Shown one piece after another: positions 1 through 10,309 of a stretch of 64,000 bases of DNA. A program made the translations under genes and the position numbers. The DNA lies in NCBI GenBank assembly GCA_019914995.1, contig CM034132.1:7682662-7746661 (forward strand), in the 5' to 3' direction. Position 1 is the stretch's first letter, and every line of letters begins with the position of its first letter. The stretch is from Acanthochlamys bracteata. Lineage: Eukaryota > Streptophyta > Magnoliopsida > Pandanales > Velloziaceae. The notes under the pieces were generated by a model. It was not told the DNA's origin. It was given only the letters and a program-made list of their open reading frames with translations, and did no database searches.

Positions 1-1616
1 AATAGGACTGGCAATGTCTAACTGACCTAAATGCGGGGCAATAAATTTTGATATATACACGAGATAAACATTATGAGAGATGGATGTTTCGATGGATGTG
101 TGGGTATATAGTCAAAGAAAGCGTACCTATTAAGATCAAACGAGAAAAGTTAATCTAAGATGGTTCTTATTAAGAGGTATAAGAAGGCTTGCGGAGACTT
201 GATTGGAGACTTTAAAAAGTGATAAAAATTTAGTAAAGAAAACCAATGCAGTGAGGGTGAAGGGAATACAAAAAGATAGTAGTCGGCTTTTTAAGGGAGT
301 TTTGCCAAACAAAAGGAGGACATCGCTGAAATGGTAACACTTCTGTTCTTGAAAGGTGGGAGTTATTGAGACCAACTCAAATTGCAAATTATGTGATTAA
401 GTGTTTAGGATGCTCGGGAAATAAAAAGATTGCTAGTGTAAAGTGACAACAATAATCGATAATTACAACATAATGACAATAGTGTCAAGAGAATAAACCA
501 ATAACGGTTGAGAAAAATACTAGCTACGAGAGGGCACATGGAGGAGAAGAATGTGCTGGAGTCATTCAACGCGATTGTTGAGTTAGAGATGACACCGGTG
601 AAGAGAACAATCATCATAGTAGATGCACGTGCGATGTGTATCAGCGTTATCACAGAAATCTAAGGAATGAGCTACAACGTCAAAAAGCTCAAGAATGGCG
701 AAGTTGTTGATAGTCAAGTAATTAGGCTATGCTAACTTTAGATAATGCGCTGAAGAATTTGGAGGGAAAGAGATATACAGAGAAAAAGGGGACTGGGATT
801 GGTCCAGGAGTAGAGAGTGAAAGAAATTATTTCTGTTGAATGTTAATTGAGTAACTTTAATTTTTTCCTATAGGTGGTTGGGTTCAATTGATCGAGTCTA
901 GATATATATGGTTGAAATCAACTTTTGTTATGGTAAATGTTATTAGATTAAATCAAGAAATTAAATGTTTAGGTGGATTGAAGCTAGGTTGTATCACTAG
1001 TATAGCTAAGGCAAAAGTCTAATCACATATAAGCCTCGATACGCATTCAAACTAAAAACATTTTAGCTTGCGAAACCAAAGTAATATTGACCAATCATAA
1101 AAGATCAAGCCAACTGAATAAAAAAAAAAACAAAATTTCCGTTAATATTAGTACTTAGCATGCATAGGTAGGACGAACTCTACCATATTGATTAGCTACT
1201 CATATGCGAAACAACAATTGAGGCCTAGGGAGAACCAACACAATAAAAAAACACTCATTAGTATTACACACGAGAGCTTTCTAATATATTTTATTTTATT
1301 TTAATGATGATAGGGAAAACAAATTTAACTATATCATCAGTATAGAAGCTTCTAGTAGAGTAGAATTTCATTCCTCAGTGTCCCTTATTTATGCTGTCTT
1401 CAGTATTTAAACTTCAAACTTATATTCGTAATGTAATTTTTCCAGATAGTTTGCAAGTTGCAATACTTTCTTCACGCTGTTTATGATAGAATGATTGTTT
1501 TATACCCGCATAATAATGATACTTATTTTCTTACATCATATTGCATTGTGTCACTAATTGAAAACCTGCAAGCGAGCATCTCTCTGCACTTTCAAAGGTT
1601 TTCTTCATTTTGGCAG
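1..1616. other. No recognised gene; probable intron or decayed repeat DNA
   Basis: I recognise no coding exon here. The stretch lies directly upstream of the first visible branching-enzyme exon, so it is either intron of that gene or repeat DNA inserted in it. The conserved catalytic-domain exon that should precede 1617 was searched for by eye in all + frames and was not seen. The open frames present are short, AT-rich and without recognisable motifs. Confidence 0.5.
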
Positions 1617-4063
1617 GCATTGATGACGTTTCTTGGATCAGAACGGATTTCTTCAAGAGGTCCACCAAATGTTCACCATGTAGATGATTTAAAACTGGTA
1701 TGGGAATTCCATCTATAATACATACTCTTCAATGGCTGAATGCTTTTTCATGTATAAAGATGGCCCAACTTTGATGTCAAAGAGTTGATTCTCTCTACAC
1801 TTTGGTAGCAATTTCAACTCTTGACTTTTGAAAATTAAACCACTTACACCATAATTTGTCCAAATTCTTAATTTATTCCTGCTTTCTTCACTTTGATTGT
1901 TCAAAATTACAACTCTAGCAAGTCAGGTTGAAAAATCAAAATTTTCTAGTGCAAGCAACTCATTAGTCTCAAGTATCTTTTTGATTCATGTTCCAAGCAT
2001 ATTTGATCAATCATTACAAAACCCTGAAAGTTTCTCAATTCATCTGTAGTTAGTCAATTTCTTGCTTGCACAACCACATTATAATTTATGCGCCTGAGTC
2101 ATCAAGGTGTAATTTCATAAATGTGTTATTAAGCAAGCAGTAGCTATACTAATACGAGAAGTCTCTTCTCCTAATATAAAGTGCTATTGAACACATAGCA
2201 AGCTAATTCAATGATCCTTGCTGCAAATCTCTGGTCTTGAAATGGCAGGTTATCTCGTACATAAGAGGGTCTTATTTATTCGTTTTCAACTTTCACCCTC
2301 AAGTCTCTCATACAAATTACAACATTGGCATTGAAGAAGCCGGAGAATACCAAGTAATTTCTTCTCTTGCCTATCATCGTTTATCATTTTTAGTCTTTTC
2401 TAAGTGCATTGCATATGTGATTTTGTGTAGTGTGTTGATTCTTCTACTTACTCATAGATAGAATTACATTTTGTTATTGCTATCTGCAATAGGCAGGATT
2501 TAATTAACAAATATGTAGCAGTTATTATGTGAGTTTAACTTGCTTAAGGTTTTTGTTTTATGTATAAACCAAGCAAATATATCTCCTCTCAAGACTTTGC
2601 TATTGTGTTCCTGCACATGCTTTCCTTTCCTAAAATTTTTAAGAATATAAGATGTTTACAAAAGGTTGTTAAGACAATTTACATATCTTTATATGAATAA
2701 GTTACTGATGAAAGCATGTATTATTGTGTTGTGTCCTAAATTGTAAGTGGCATTTGTGTATGTCTTCATTTTTATGAGAACCTGACTAGGTCTTTCTTAA
2801 AAAGGCTTTCTTCAATCGTGTCTCATGGTACAGCCTGAAAAGTCATATCTTTCCGAAAATTACAGGAAAGTGTACTTCTGTTTGATGTATAAGAGGTGTT
2901 TGTGAACTGTGTGTGAGGAGTGGTTTGCTTCATATGCTATGGGTAACAAGAAGGCTACATTCAAAAGGTTGCAATCTTGAAGGTTACACTAGATAGAAAG
3001 ATAATAGCTGACTGTGCTTATTATATGATGTATGGAAAATTTTCTAAAAGAATAAGCTGTGGATAAGATTTCAGACAACTAAGTACCAAAGTGTTCGTAA
3101 TATATTCGTTCCTCATCTGAATAGTTTAGATGTACAAATAGTAGGTTAAAGAAGAATAAGACATCGGATGCTTTCTGTAACATCTTCCTAGTTAGCAGGC
3201 ATAGAAAATGGGTCGGAGAGCTAAGGAACCTAAGGGTTCATCTTGGCCAAATAAACTTTTATGAGGATAACCTTATTTTGGTACATACTGGATGCAGAGG
3301 ATTACTGCTCAAACCTTAAAAAGTGCATTGAGGTTTCCTGCCAATGTTATTCCTTTTTCTTATATTTTAGTTTAACAATATACACCAGTAACTATGCTAA
3401 CACTTTGTCAAAAACTATTTTCAGATTTCAATAACATGCCAACATTGTTATTTGTTTTGTTACCTATACAATTTATAATTGAACGGAATGAAAAAACGGA
3501 TTGATGTAACTGACCACACTCAAAGTGGGATAAAGGCTTAATTTGTTGTTGTTGTTGTGGCAAATCAACCAAAGTATTAATTATTGTATTTCACATTCTT
3601 TGCACCATTCTGACCATATGATCAACTTTCAATTGTTTGACCACATGAAACTGCAATTAAATGTTATATCATTGTTCATGAAAATTGTATAGGTAATTTT
3701 AAACACCGATGATGTAGCATATGGAGGACATGGACTGCTCAAGAACAGTGACTGCTGCCAAAGGACCAGCAGCAGAAGGTAATTTATGTATTTTCTTCAT
3801 ATCAATTAAAAGAAGCTTCTTTTAGCCAAATTTCTTATTTTCTGAATGGCTTCCAGCGGCTTATTTAGTATCTGATGCATATTGTGGTTTGCTTTCTAGA
3901 GCTGGCAGTTACAAAAACTCTTTGGAGCTAATTTTGCCATGTAGCAGTGCTCAGGTTGGTGATTTAAATTTAGTTCTTCTTTTGTCATTAAATAAATATA
4001 TACTATGATGGTTTACTTGCATCTTTCCAGGTGTACAAGTTGAGCCGAATACTTAGAGTGTAA
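1617..4063 (+). CDS. 1,4-alpha-glucan branching enzyme (class III-like), 3' part of gene
   Basis: Five exons give the last 119 residues of a glucan branching enzyme: 1617-1697, 2249-2353, 3693-3778, 3900-3954 and 4031-4063 (stop TAA). All four introns have GT-AG ends, phases agree across every junction, and there is no internal stop. The residues match the C-terminal all-beta domain of plant branching enzymes: GPPNVHHVDD, then VISYIRGSYLFVFNFHP, IGIEEAGEYQ, VILNTDD-YGGHG and the terminal VYKLSRILRV. Enzymes of this family make alpha-1,6 branches in starch or related glucans, normally in plastids. The tail resembles the Arabidopsis BE1/SBE3 type more than classes I and II; this is from memory of the family. 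The catalytic (beta/alpha)8 barrel would lie upstream, off the left edge or behind a long intron. Clean splicing argues for a live gene, but a truncated copy cannot be excluded. Confidence 0.85.
3483..3556 (+). repeat. Possible non-LTR retrotransposon 3' tail inside a branching-enzyme intron
   Basis: The text reads actgaccacactcaaagtgg, then gataaaggctt, then a TTG-repeat tail. This resembles the 3' end of plant RTE-type LINEs and their SINEs, which end in (TTG)n. It lies in the 1.3-kb intron between the second and third visible exons. No reverse transcriptase coding sequence was recognised upstream. Confidence 0.4.
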
Positions 4064-4801
4064 GTAAATCTTTGTCAAGCAAAATGTGTCGAACTTTACT
4101 TGGTATGCTGCTAATATGAAGAAGAAAATTCTAGCTGAGTGGTGCCACCCGTATCAGGAGACTAAAGAAAGACAATTTGGTATATAGATATTGGAGACAA
4201 ATGAAAAAAAGAAAAAAACGAAATATCAGACATGAAGATGACAAACTTGACCCAGCAGGTTCAAGAATTCTTCTAAAAGAGCTTGAGCTGATAGAAACTT
4301 CAACTCAGGTGAGGTTTGAAAAAGATTGAAGGTTTCATTTAGAAAGACATGCTTACCTTTAGTTGACTGTTAAGAAGCAATATGACACTAGGAACTTGGG
4401 GACTAACATGGTAGGCTTCTTGTATTCAGTTGCCAGTTGAGAAGTGAGTTCTCTCTCTTTTATAACAAGGACAGAGACTAAAAATGGTTATCATGGAGTC
4501 ATGACTTATATGGATTTAGTACACTTCAGTTTATGAGTGTTGCGTGTCACTGATTATAATGCAGTGATATTCACCTTTTAGTAATTGTCCTTATCTAATA
4601 TCTTGTGTGTCTAGTAAACTGTTTCTGTTATGCTCTGCTAAAAGAATCGCAACCTGAGCAAAATTCTTCGGAATATTATTTACTTTCATTTATGTAGATC
4701 GCAAAAAATGCTTCAACTGTGCTCGTTGAACTTAATTTTATCGATTAACTTTCAGTAAGACGAAAGATTGCAGCTTTTGTTCTAAAGGAATCCCATGTCT
4801 G
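4064..4801. other. Branching-enzyme 3' flank / probable 3' UTR
   Basis: No gene is recognised after the branching-enzyme stop. A purine-rich stretch near 4120-4320 without a long reading frame is probably 3' UTR or flank. No single clear polyadenylation signal was chosen. Confidence 0.4.
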
Positions 4802-5207
4802 CATATATATAGAGAAGGGATAAGGGATATTTTCTCTCCGGTTTATGAAGGGAATAATTTTTAAATTCAATCTTTACCGTTGGATATGAAGAATTATGAG
4901 TTAGAAACATACCCATAACATTTCAGCTCAATCGGATTATAAATTCACCTTCATCTGGACACTTTATCAAAATGACTGGAAGTAAGAAAACTTAAAAATA
5001 TATCTGTTGTATCATTTCTATCATATTGATCAAATGACCAGATGAAGGTCAATTCGTGGTTCGATTGAGCTGAAATTTAATGGGTATAGTTTTAACCCAT
5101 AATTCTTTATATCTAACGATGGAGATTGGATTTGGAAGTCATTCTAGCCATAAATCAGAAAAGGAGCGTTCGAAAGTGTCCCTAAAAAAAAAGTTATATA
5201 TATATAA
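4802..5207. mobile_element. Long-hairpin MITE-like element
   Basis: Two arms of about 170 bp, about 4802-4972 and 5036-5207, are inverted copies of each other with mismatches. For example atttcagctcaatcgg near 4920 pairs with tcgattgagctgaaat near 5060, and caatctttaccgttgga near 4870 pairs with tctaacgatggagattg near 5112. The roughly 60-bp spacer does not pair. The shape (short, no coding capacity, foldback) is that of a MITE; the family and target duplication were not determined. Confidence 0.65.
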
Positions 5208-5270
5208 ACACGCACGTGCTATTGTTATAGGCACATGCATATACATGCCCGTCAAAAGTTACCGTCAAAA

Positions 5271-5446
5271 GTATGTTGATAAACTTTCAACTCAATTAGA
5301 ATATGAATTGATCTCTATCGAAATTTTTAATCAAAACATATAAAAAACTACATATATATTTGTCAATTTCTATTTTGTGGCACTTTTATCAAGAGTTTCA
5401 ATAGAGGTCAGTTCGTTTCTAATTGAACTGAAATTTTATCAATATA
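5271..5446. mobile_element. Second foldback MITE, related to the preceding one
   Basis: Arms of about 60 bp (5271-5335 and 5386-5446) are inverted copies: ttgataaactttcaactca pairs with tgaactgaaattttatcaa. The inner arm sequence (tttcagt/ctcaat, then tttatcaa) resembles that of the element at 4802-5207, so two copies of one family appear to sit in tandem about 65 bp apart. Confidence 0.5.
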
Positions 5447-5649
5447 TTTTTAATTGTGGTTCTTTATTTTCAATTGTGGAGATTAATTTTGGTTATCTCA
5501 CTAGCCATTTTTTGCTGGAATGTGCTTGCGTTTGCTTATATCCTATTCTTATATATACAATCTTATTGCCAATGCAATGGCTCTTCCATGCTACTTGTTC
5601 TAAATTTTATACATGTATGATGTTAGGATCTGAAATTAGATCTTACATT

Positions 5650-7459
5650 TAGCAAAATTGAGCTCTACTTTTGTTTTGGATGTGTGCGTGTTGTTGAGTG
5701 CAATTTTTTTGTTGCAAAATAGACAGATTGATCATAGTTGTTAGTAGGATTTGTGGCAACTCTTTTGTGCTTAATGAAGTCGTCAGCCTCAAAGCATTTC
5801 TAAATAAATTTTTTTGATATGTTCTGATGTTGTGGAGTAGCTTTAATTATAAAAGAGTTGGAGCCTATTGACCAATATCTGATACAAAACCTGAAGCTGT
5901 GTGCTTTTGGCTACACTCCATGTAAGATTCAAATTTAGTAACAAGTTGTGAATGAATGAAGCTAGCTATAGAGAAGAAACCATTGTTTGGTTGAAGATGT
6001 CTCATGTCGAAACCATCATCTGGTCTATTATTTTGCAACGATAAAAAACAACCATCGTATGTTGTAACAACTGGAAATGGTTGTGGTATGTTGGAAGTCT
6101 CATCTTAACTTTCATTTAGGCATGTAAACAAGCGGAGCTCGAGCACCACTTTTTCAAGCTTGGCTTGCTCTATCCTTTTGGAGTCGAGCTTGAGCAGGTA
6201 GCCTCTTTTGAAGCTTTTTAGAGAGCCTGACCATCCTCGGTTTGCGAGGTTGTAAATGAGCTAGAGCTCTCACTTGGGTTGAAATGAAGGTGTTGGTTTA
6301 GTCCATGTAGAATAGATGCAACATGAGAAAAATGTTGATTTGCTAAAGAGCCACAACAGAAAAGCTGGGGAAATCGTCGAGATATACTAGATAGTACCAT
6401 TATCCATTAGACTGAATTTTTTGATATATGCGCTCTCTAGTATATGGGGTAGGTCCTTGAGTCGAGCCACTTGTTTTTTATATGTGCTCTCTCTTCAAAC
6501 AAATGGTATAAAAAGATCGTTCGGTTGATCAAACAAAAGGCACAATGCTAAAAGATGGGGGAACGTTGGTGTTAAGTTGGCTATTGCTGCATTGTAATAT
6601 TGCTTGTTTTTAGAAGAAATTATATCGATGACTTGTTCTTCGGACGTATTTATCAATACTCTAATTTTATTTTTTTTAAATTTATTTTTAATAAAAATAA
6701 ATATAAAATTTAAAATAAATTATTTTTCATTAATTTTTTAAATTTAATTTTAAAATTTTTAATATAAAATTTTATTTTTCATTAAATATTTTATATTTTA
6801 TATTTTATATTTGATTTTTAAAATTTACTTTTTAAAATTTATCCAAACTCAAGTTTGGAGATTTGGTAGCTAAAAGTTAGTTTAGGATGTATTTCAAACG
6901 CACATAATTTTATTTTTTTTATTGAAATTTAAATTTTAAATAGTTTTTATATTTTAATTATATAAAAAATTTAGATTTTATTTTCATATAAATTCTAATT
7001 TTAATTTTTTGTATATTTATTTTTAATTTTAATATATTTTAAAAAATTATTAAAACATAAATATTAAAATTTACTTTTATTTTATTTTTAAAAATATTTT
7101 ATTTTATATTTTTTGTATTAATAAAATTCAGTTACGCTCTTAGTAACACATGGACTAGACACTAGAAAGGAGTCAACACAAAGAGTACTATTCATTGTGT
7201 TCAGGTTTTTGGTCGGTGTTGAGCTCTGTGACATATAGGCCGGTGACGCCGCTCTCTTGAATTTAATCGCGTCTTTATGAGCGTGTTTCTCTGTTGTTGA
7301 ATCTCTCTAATAGCTCGAAGTAATGAGCTCGGATATAAGATGAGACGTACAAAAATATCCAGACAAACAAACAAGTAACCTTCTCTCTTCTCTACATCAC
7401 TTCACACAAAGCAAAAACTTATTTGATAGTATATATAATTAATACACCAATCAACGTCG
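5650..7459. other. Intergenic; AT-rich tract at 6660-7130
   Basis: No gene is recognised. About 6660-7130 is nearly all A and T with repeated ttttaaattt-like words, possibly a matrix-attachment-like region or a decayed MITE; nothing in it decides. A G+C-richer patch at 6120-6400, beginning gtaaacaagcggagctcgag, looks like the end of a dispersed repeat. The part after 7200 probably includes the 3' UTR of the calmodulin-like gene on the minus strand. Confidence 0.4.
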
Positions 7460-7936
7460 CTAAGAAGAACGTGAGAATGCATCAGGTTTGTTGGTCATCA
7501 TGCTCTTGAACTCCTCAAAATTAACAGTGCCATCACCATCCTCATCGACTCCGCCAATCATTCTCGAGCAATCGTGAACGGAGCAACCTTCACCAAGCAT
7601 CTTCAACACTTGATGAAGCTCTTCTTCAGTTATCTTCCCATCCTTATCCAAATCATACATGTCGAAAGCGTCCTTCAACTCTGCAATATCACGATCATTG
7701 ATTTCATCGATCGATGCTTTGTTTCGAAGGAATCCTTGAAACTCAGCAAGGTTGATGAATCCGTCGCGGTCAGTGTCCACCTCTTCCATCATACGGGAGA
7801 TTTCGTCGGTGGAGCCAAGTGCACGAATCACTTTTTCTAGCTCAGAAGACGAGATCTTTCCGTCGCCGTTTGCATCAAACCTTTGGAACACGCGCTCCAC
7901 CTCGCCCTTGTTCTGCAACCCAACTGCCTCCGCCAT
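7460..7936 (-). CDS. Calmodulin-like protein with four EF-hands (CML)
   Basis: An intronless reading frame of 158 residues starting with ATG at 7934-7936 (MAEAVGLQNKGEVERVFQRF) and ending with TAG at 7460. The frame stays open 45 bases upstream, but that extension has no ATG (it begins with TTG), so I chose 7936. Four canonical EF-hand loops occupy about residues 21-32 (DANGDGKISSSE), 54-65 (DTDRDGFINLAE), 95-106 (DLDKDGKITEEE) and 131-142 (DEDGDGTVNFEE). Each has Asp at loop position 1, Gly at 6 and Glu at 12, so all four should bind calcium. The segment GEGCSVHDCSRMI is typical of the CML23/24/25/26 branch. Proteins of this family are cytosolic or nuclear calcium sensors that bind target proteins in stress and hormone signalling. 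There is no lipidation motif and no membrane segment. The assignment to the CML family is firm; the subgroup is an inference. Confidence 0.93.
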   Translation of the reverse strand: MAEAVGLQNKGEVERVFQRFDANGDGKISSSELEKVIRALGSTDEISRMMEEVDTDRDGFINLAEFQGFLRNKASIDEINDRDIAELKDAFDMYDLDKDGKITEEELHQVLKMLGEGCSVHDCSRMIGGVDEDGDGTVNFEEFKSMMTNKPDAFSRSS

Positions 7937-8058
7937 TGAAATTTTCTTGTAAGCCTGATTTAATTCGGTTTGGTTTCTCAATTTCTTTACTGAATCTATA
8001 ACAAGCTCTGATGTTTCGCGTTACAGACAAGAATGTCCTGGTCTTTGGTTTTGGCTGA

Positions 8059-8066
8059 TTTTTATA
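8059..8066 (-). promoter_or_regulatory. Candidate TATA box of the calmodulin-like gene
   Basis: On the minus strand this reads TATAAAAA, about 123 bp upstream of the ATG at 7936. It would place the transcription start near 8030 and give a 5' UTR of about 95 bases. No competing TATA element lies closer to the ATG. Confidence 0.5.
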
Positions 8067-8182
8067 GTCAAGATGAATTTTTGGGATCCTTCTAAGAAAG
8101 ATTACGTCTTTTCCACGTAATTACAACACGTATATCCATAATAATACAGGATGGGACACGTGTTTTATTTTTTTTTAAAATT

Positions 8183-8300
8183 CCAAGCAAGGAGTAGCTG
8201 TACATATTCTTTCGTGGAAAACTTTATAAAATTGTTATGCATCTGAAGTTTCAAAGCAAGGAATAGCTGTACATATTCTTTCATGGAAAACTTTATACAA
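8183..8300 (+). repeat. Tandem duplication, about 67-bp period, upstream of the calmodulin-like gene
   Basis: The segment agtagctgtacatattcttt followed by cgtggaaaactttata recurs 67 bp later as aatagctgtacatattcttt followed by catggaaaactttata. The two copies differ at a few positions. They lie just upstream of the proposed calmodulin-like promoter, so they may affect its regulation. Confidence 0.75.
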
Positions 8301-8947
8301 TTTTTGTCTATTCTTTTCCTTGATTAGAATAAATAGAGGATGGAAGAAGCGTAGAGACGCATTTCTTTCGGCGCGTAGATGCCAGGGCATGGAATGATAA
8401 TTTAACGAGGACTTCATATTCCTGCACACATACGACAACCTTCTATTTGCAAAGATTCAAGCAACCACCTCAACGCACACATTCATAACAAGAGTGACTT
8501 GTGGTAGGAATATAAAATTGTCGTGTGAAACAAATAACGATGTCGTGGCTACACTTCGTAATAACGAGGCCTTGACTAACCGCTTCGCAAAAACCATGTC
8601 GGCACTGCCCATTGCCTGACATGCCACGTTGCTATTAAGAAACGTCCTATCTTCTAAAGTTATATGAACCAATAATTCGAAGAGTAGGCCATTTGGAGCA
8701 ATCAGATGGAAGTTTCCTTGCAAGGCCGTGTTTACCAACCTTTGTAAAATCTTGTAAACACGCGAAGTTCATGTCGTGTAAAAGTATTTTAAAAAAAAAT
8801 GATGTCCGACCTCTCTTTAAGCCAGTTAGATCTTTCTGATGAAGATCGAGAAGCTATTTAGAAGAAAAAAGTGCTGTTATCTTTACTAAGAATATATTAG
8901 TGAGCAACTATATTTTGGTCGCTATAAATATCATTGATGGGTATTTA

Positions 8948-9232
8948 GGGCGTGTTTCAAATGCCTGTAACTGAGTTACGTGAAAGTGAAAAATAGAAAG
9001 TGAAGTTTCTTGAAAAATAAGTTGAAAGTGGAGTTTAGTTTTTATATTTTAATTGATTGTTGAAGTGGGTTGGAAGTGAATTGAAAAAAAGAAATATAGT
9101 GGAATTTGAGTTCCACTTGTATAGAACTGGGAACTCGAGTTCCCAGTTCTATTTGCAATTGAAACAAAAGAAGTGAGTGGAACTCCAATTCTGGCAGGAG
9201 AAAGTGGAGTTCCACTCACTTGAAACACGCCC
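8948..9232. mobile_element. Tourist-like (PIF/Harbinger) MITE
   Basis: A 285-bp element bounded by perfect terminal inverted repeats GGGCGTGTTTCA / TGAAACACGCCC and flanked on both sides by TTA (8945-8947 and 9233-9235), the classic 3-bp PIF/Harbinger target duplication. It has no coding capacity. It contains a perfect 32-bp palindrome at 9121-9152. Confidence 0.85.
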
Positions 9233-9472
9233 TTAGTGATCACATTGGTGACTATGATGTTTTAGTCCCTAATTAGCAACCGAATTTTTTCTAAACAACC
9301 AATTTTTTAGTCTTTATAGGGTTTTTTCTTTTTGTTTTTTTGTTAGTGATGAATCTAAAGATTTGGATGACACGCTATGTTCGTTGGTCCTGAAAAATGT
9401 CTATAGTGGTGAAAGATATACTTAGTCTAAAGAAGAATTGAATCCGCTTCACCGAAGATTTATGAGATTTAG

Positions 9473-10309
9473 TATTAGAGAGATACAATAGCAGATACCA
9501 TACATTAGAAAGTTCAATCTAATCCAAAAACTTAAACGAATGAGTTATGAAATTTTCTAATATATTAACTCTCATTCTCATCTTATCTATATTTAATGTG
9601 GGACTCTATTCACTATTAATCTAACCTCTTCTTAATAGTGAGTTACCCATATTTTTTCTCATTCTAGCACTCTATTGAGCACCAAATACGTCGATCGCTC
9701 AAAATTTTAGTCACTTAGCTTCGAGTAACGTTACTGCATCCTAAGAATCAGCCATTAGAGCCAAACTTGTTCTAAATTATTTCTCATCCTTTCGAAAATT
9801 CATTTGACTCAGGCTTTAACATGCTTATCGCACTACTAGTTAGAACTATAATATGGGTTGGTCGCCTCGCCTATGCACCGTTTCTGTGAAGCTAAGAGCT
9901 AACTATTAGAGCCTAACTTACTTTGAATCTTCGCTCACATCTTACGAGAGCTCATTTGAGTCACACTGTTATTAATTTGCTCATCGCAATACTAAGCAGA
10001 ACTATAACATACGTTAATCGCCTCGCCTGCACACTGTTGTTAAGTTACAATTAAGAGCCAGCCATCAGAGCCAAACTACGTGCATTGGACTTCTAACTAA
10101 ACTATCGGTTTTGATAATACTATTGGGGAGATACAATACCGGAAGAGTTAATCAAGATAAAATATATGAAGAATTCGGTCTATATATTAGAAAGCCTAAT
10201 CCAATTCAAAAACTTAAGCCGATGGATTATCAAACTCTCTAATATATTAATCTTATTTTTATTTTATTTGTATTTAATGTGGACTAATTTATTCACTCTT
10301 AATGTAACA
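9473..10309 (-). mobile_element. TRIM-like miniature LTR retrotransposon, copy 1
   Basis: Direct repeats at about 9473-9626 and 10124-10309 share gagatacaata, then aaagttcaat/aaagcctaatcc, then ctctaatatatta and the ending actaatttattcactctta. Next to the right repeat, inside the element, is a degenerate primer-binding site readable on the minus strand (revcomp of atcggttttgataata). The interior of about 500 bp has no coding capacity and contains an imperfect internal duplication of about 155 bp (about 9745-9895 and 9895-10060). It is the same family as 54934-55591, and older. Confidence 0.65.

Noticed and set aside
7937..7981. N-terminal extension of the calmodulin-like frame by 15 codons
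   Set aside because: The extension begins with TTG and has no ATG. The first ATG, at 7934-7936, opens a normal CML N-terminus.
8457..8738. 93-codon minus-strand frame upstream of the calmodulin-like gene
   Set aside because: No recognisable motif and no splice or promoter context; it lies next to repeat DNA.
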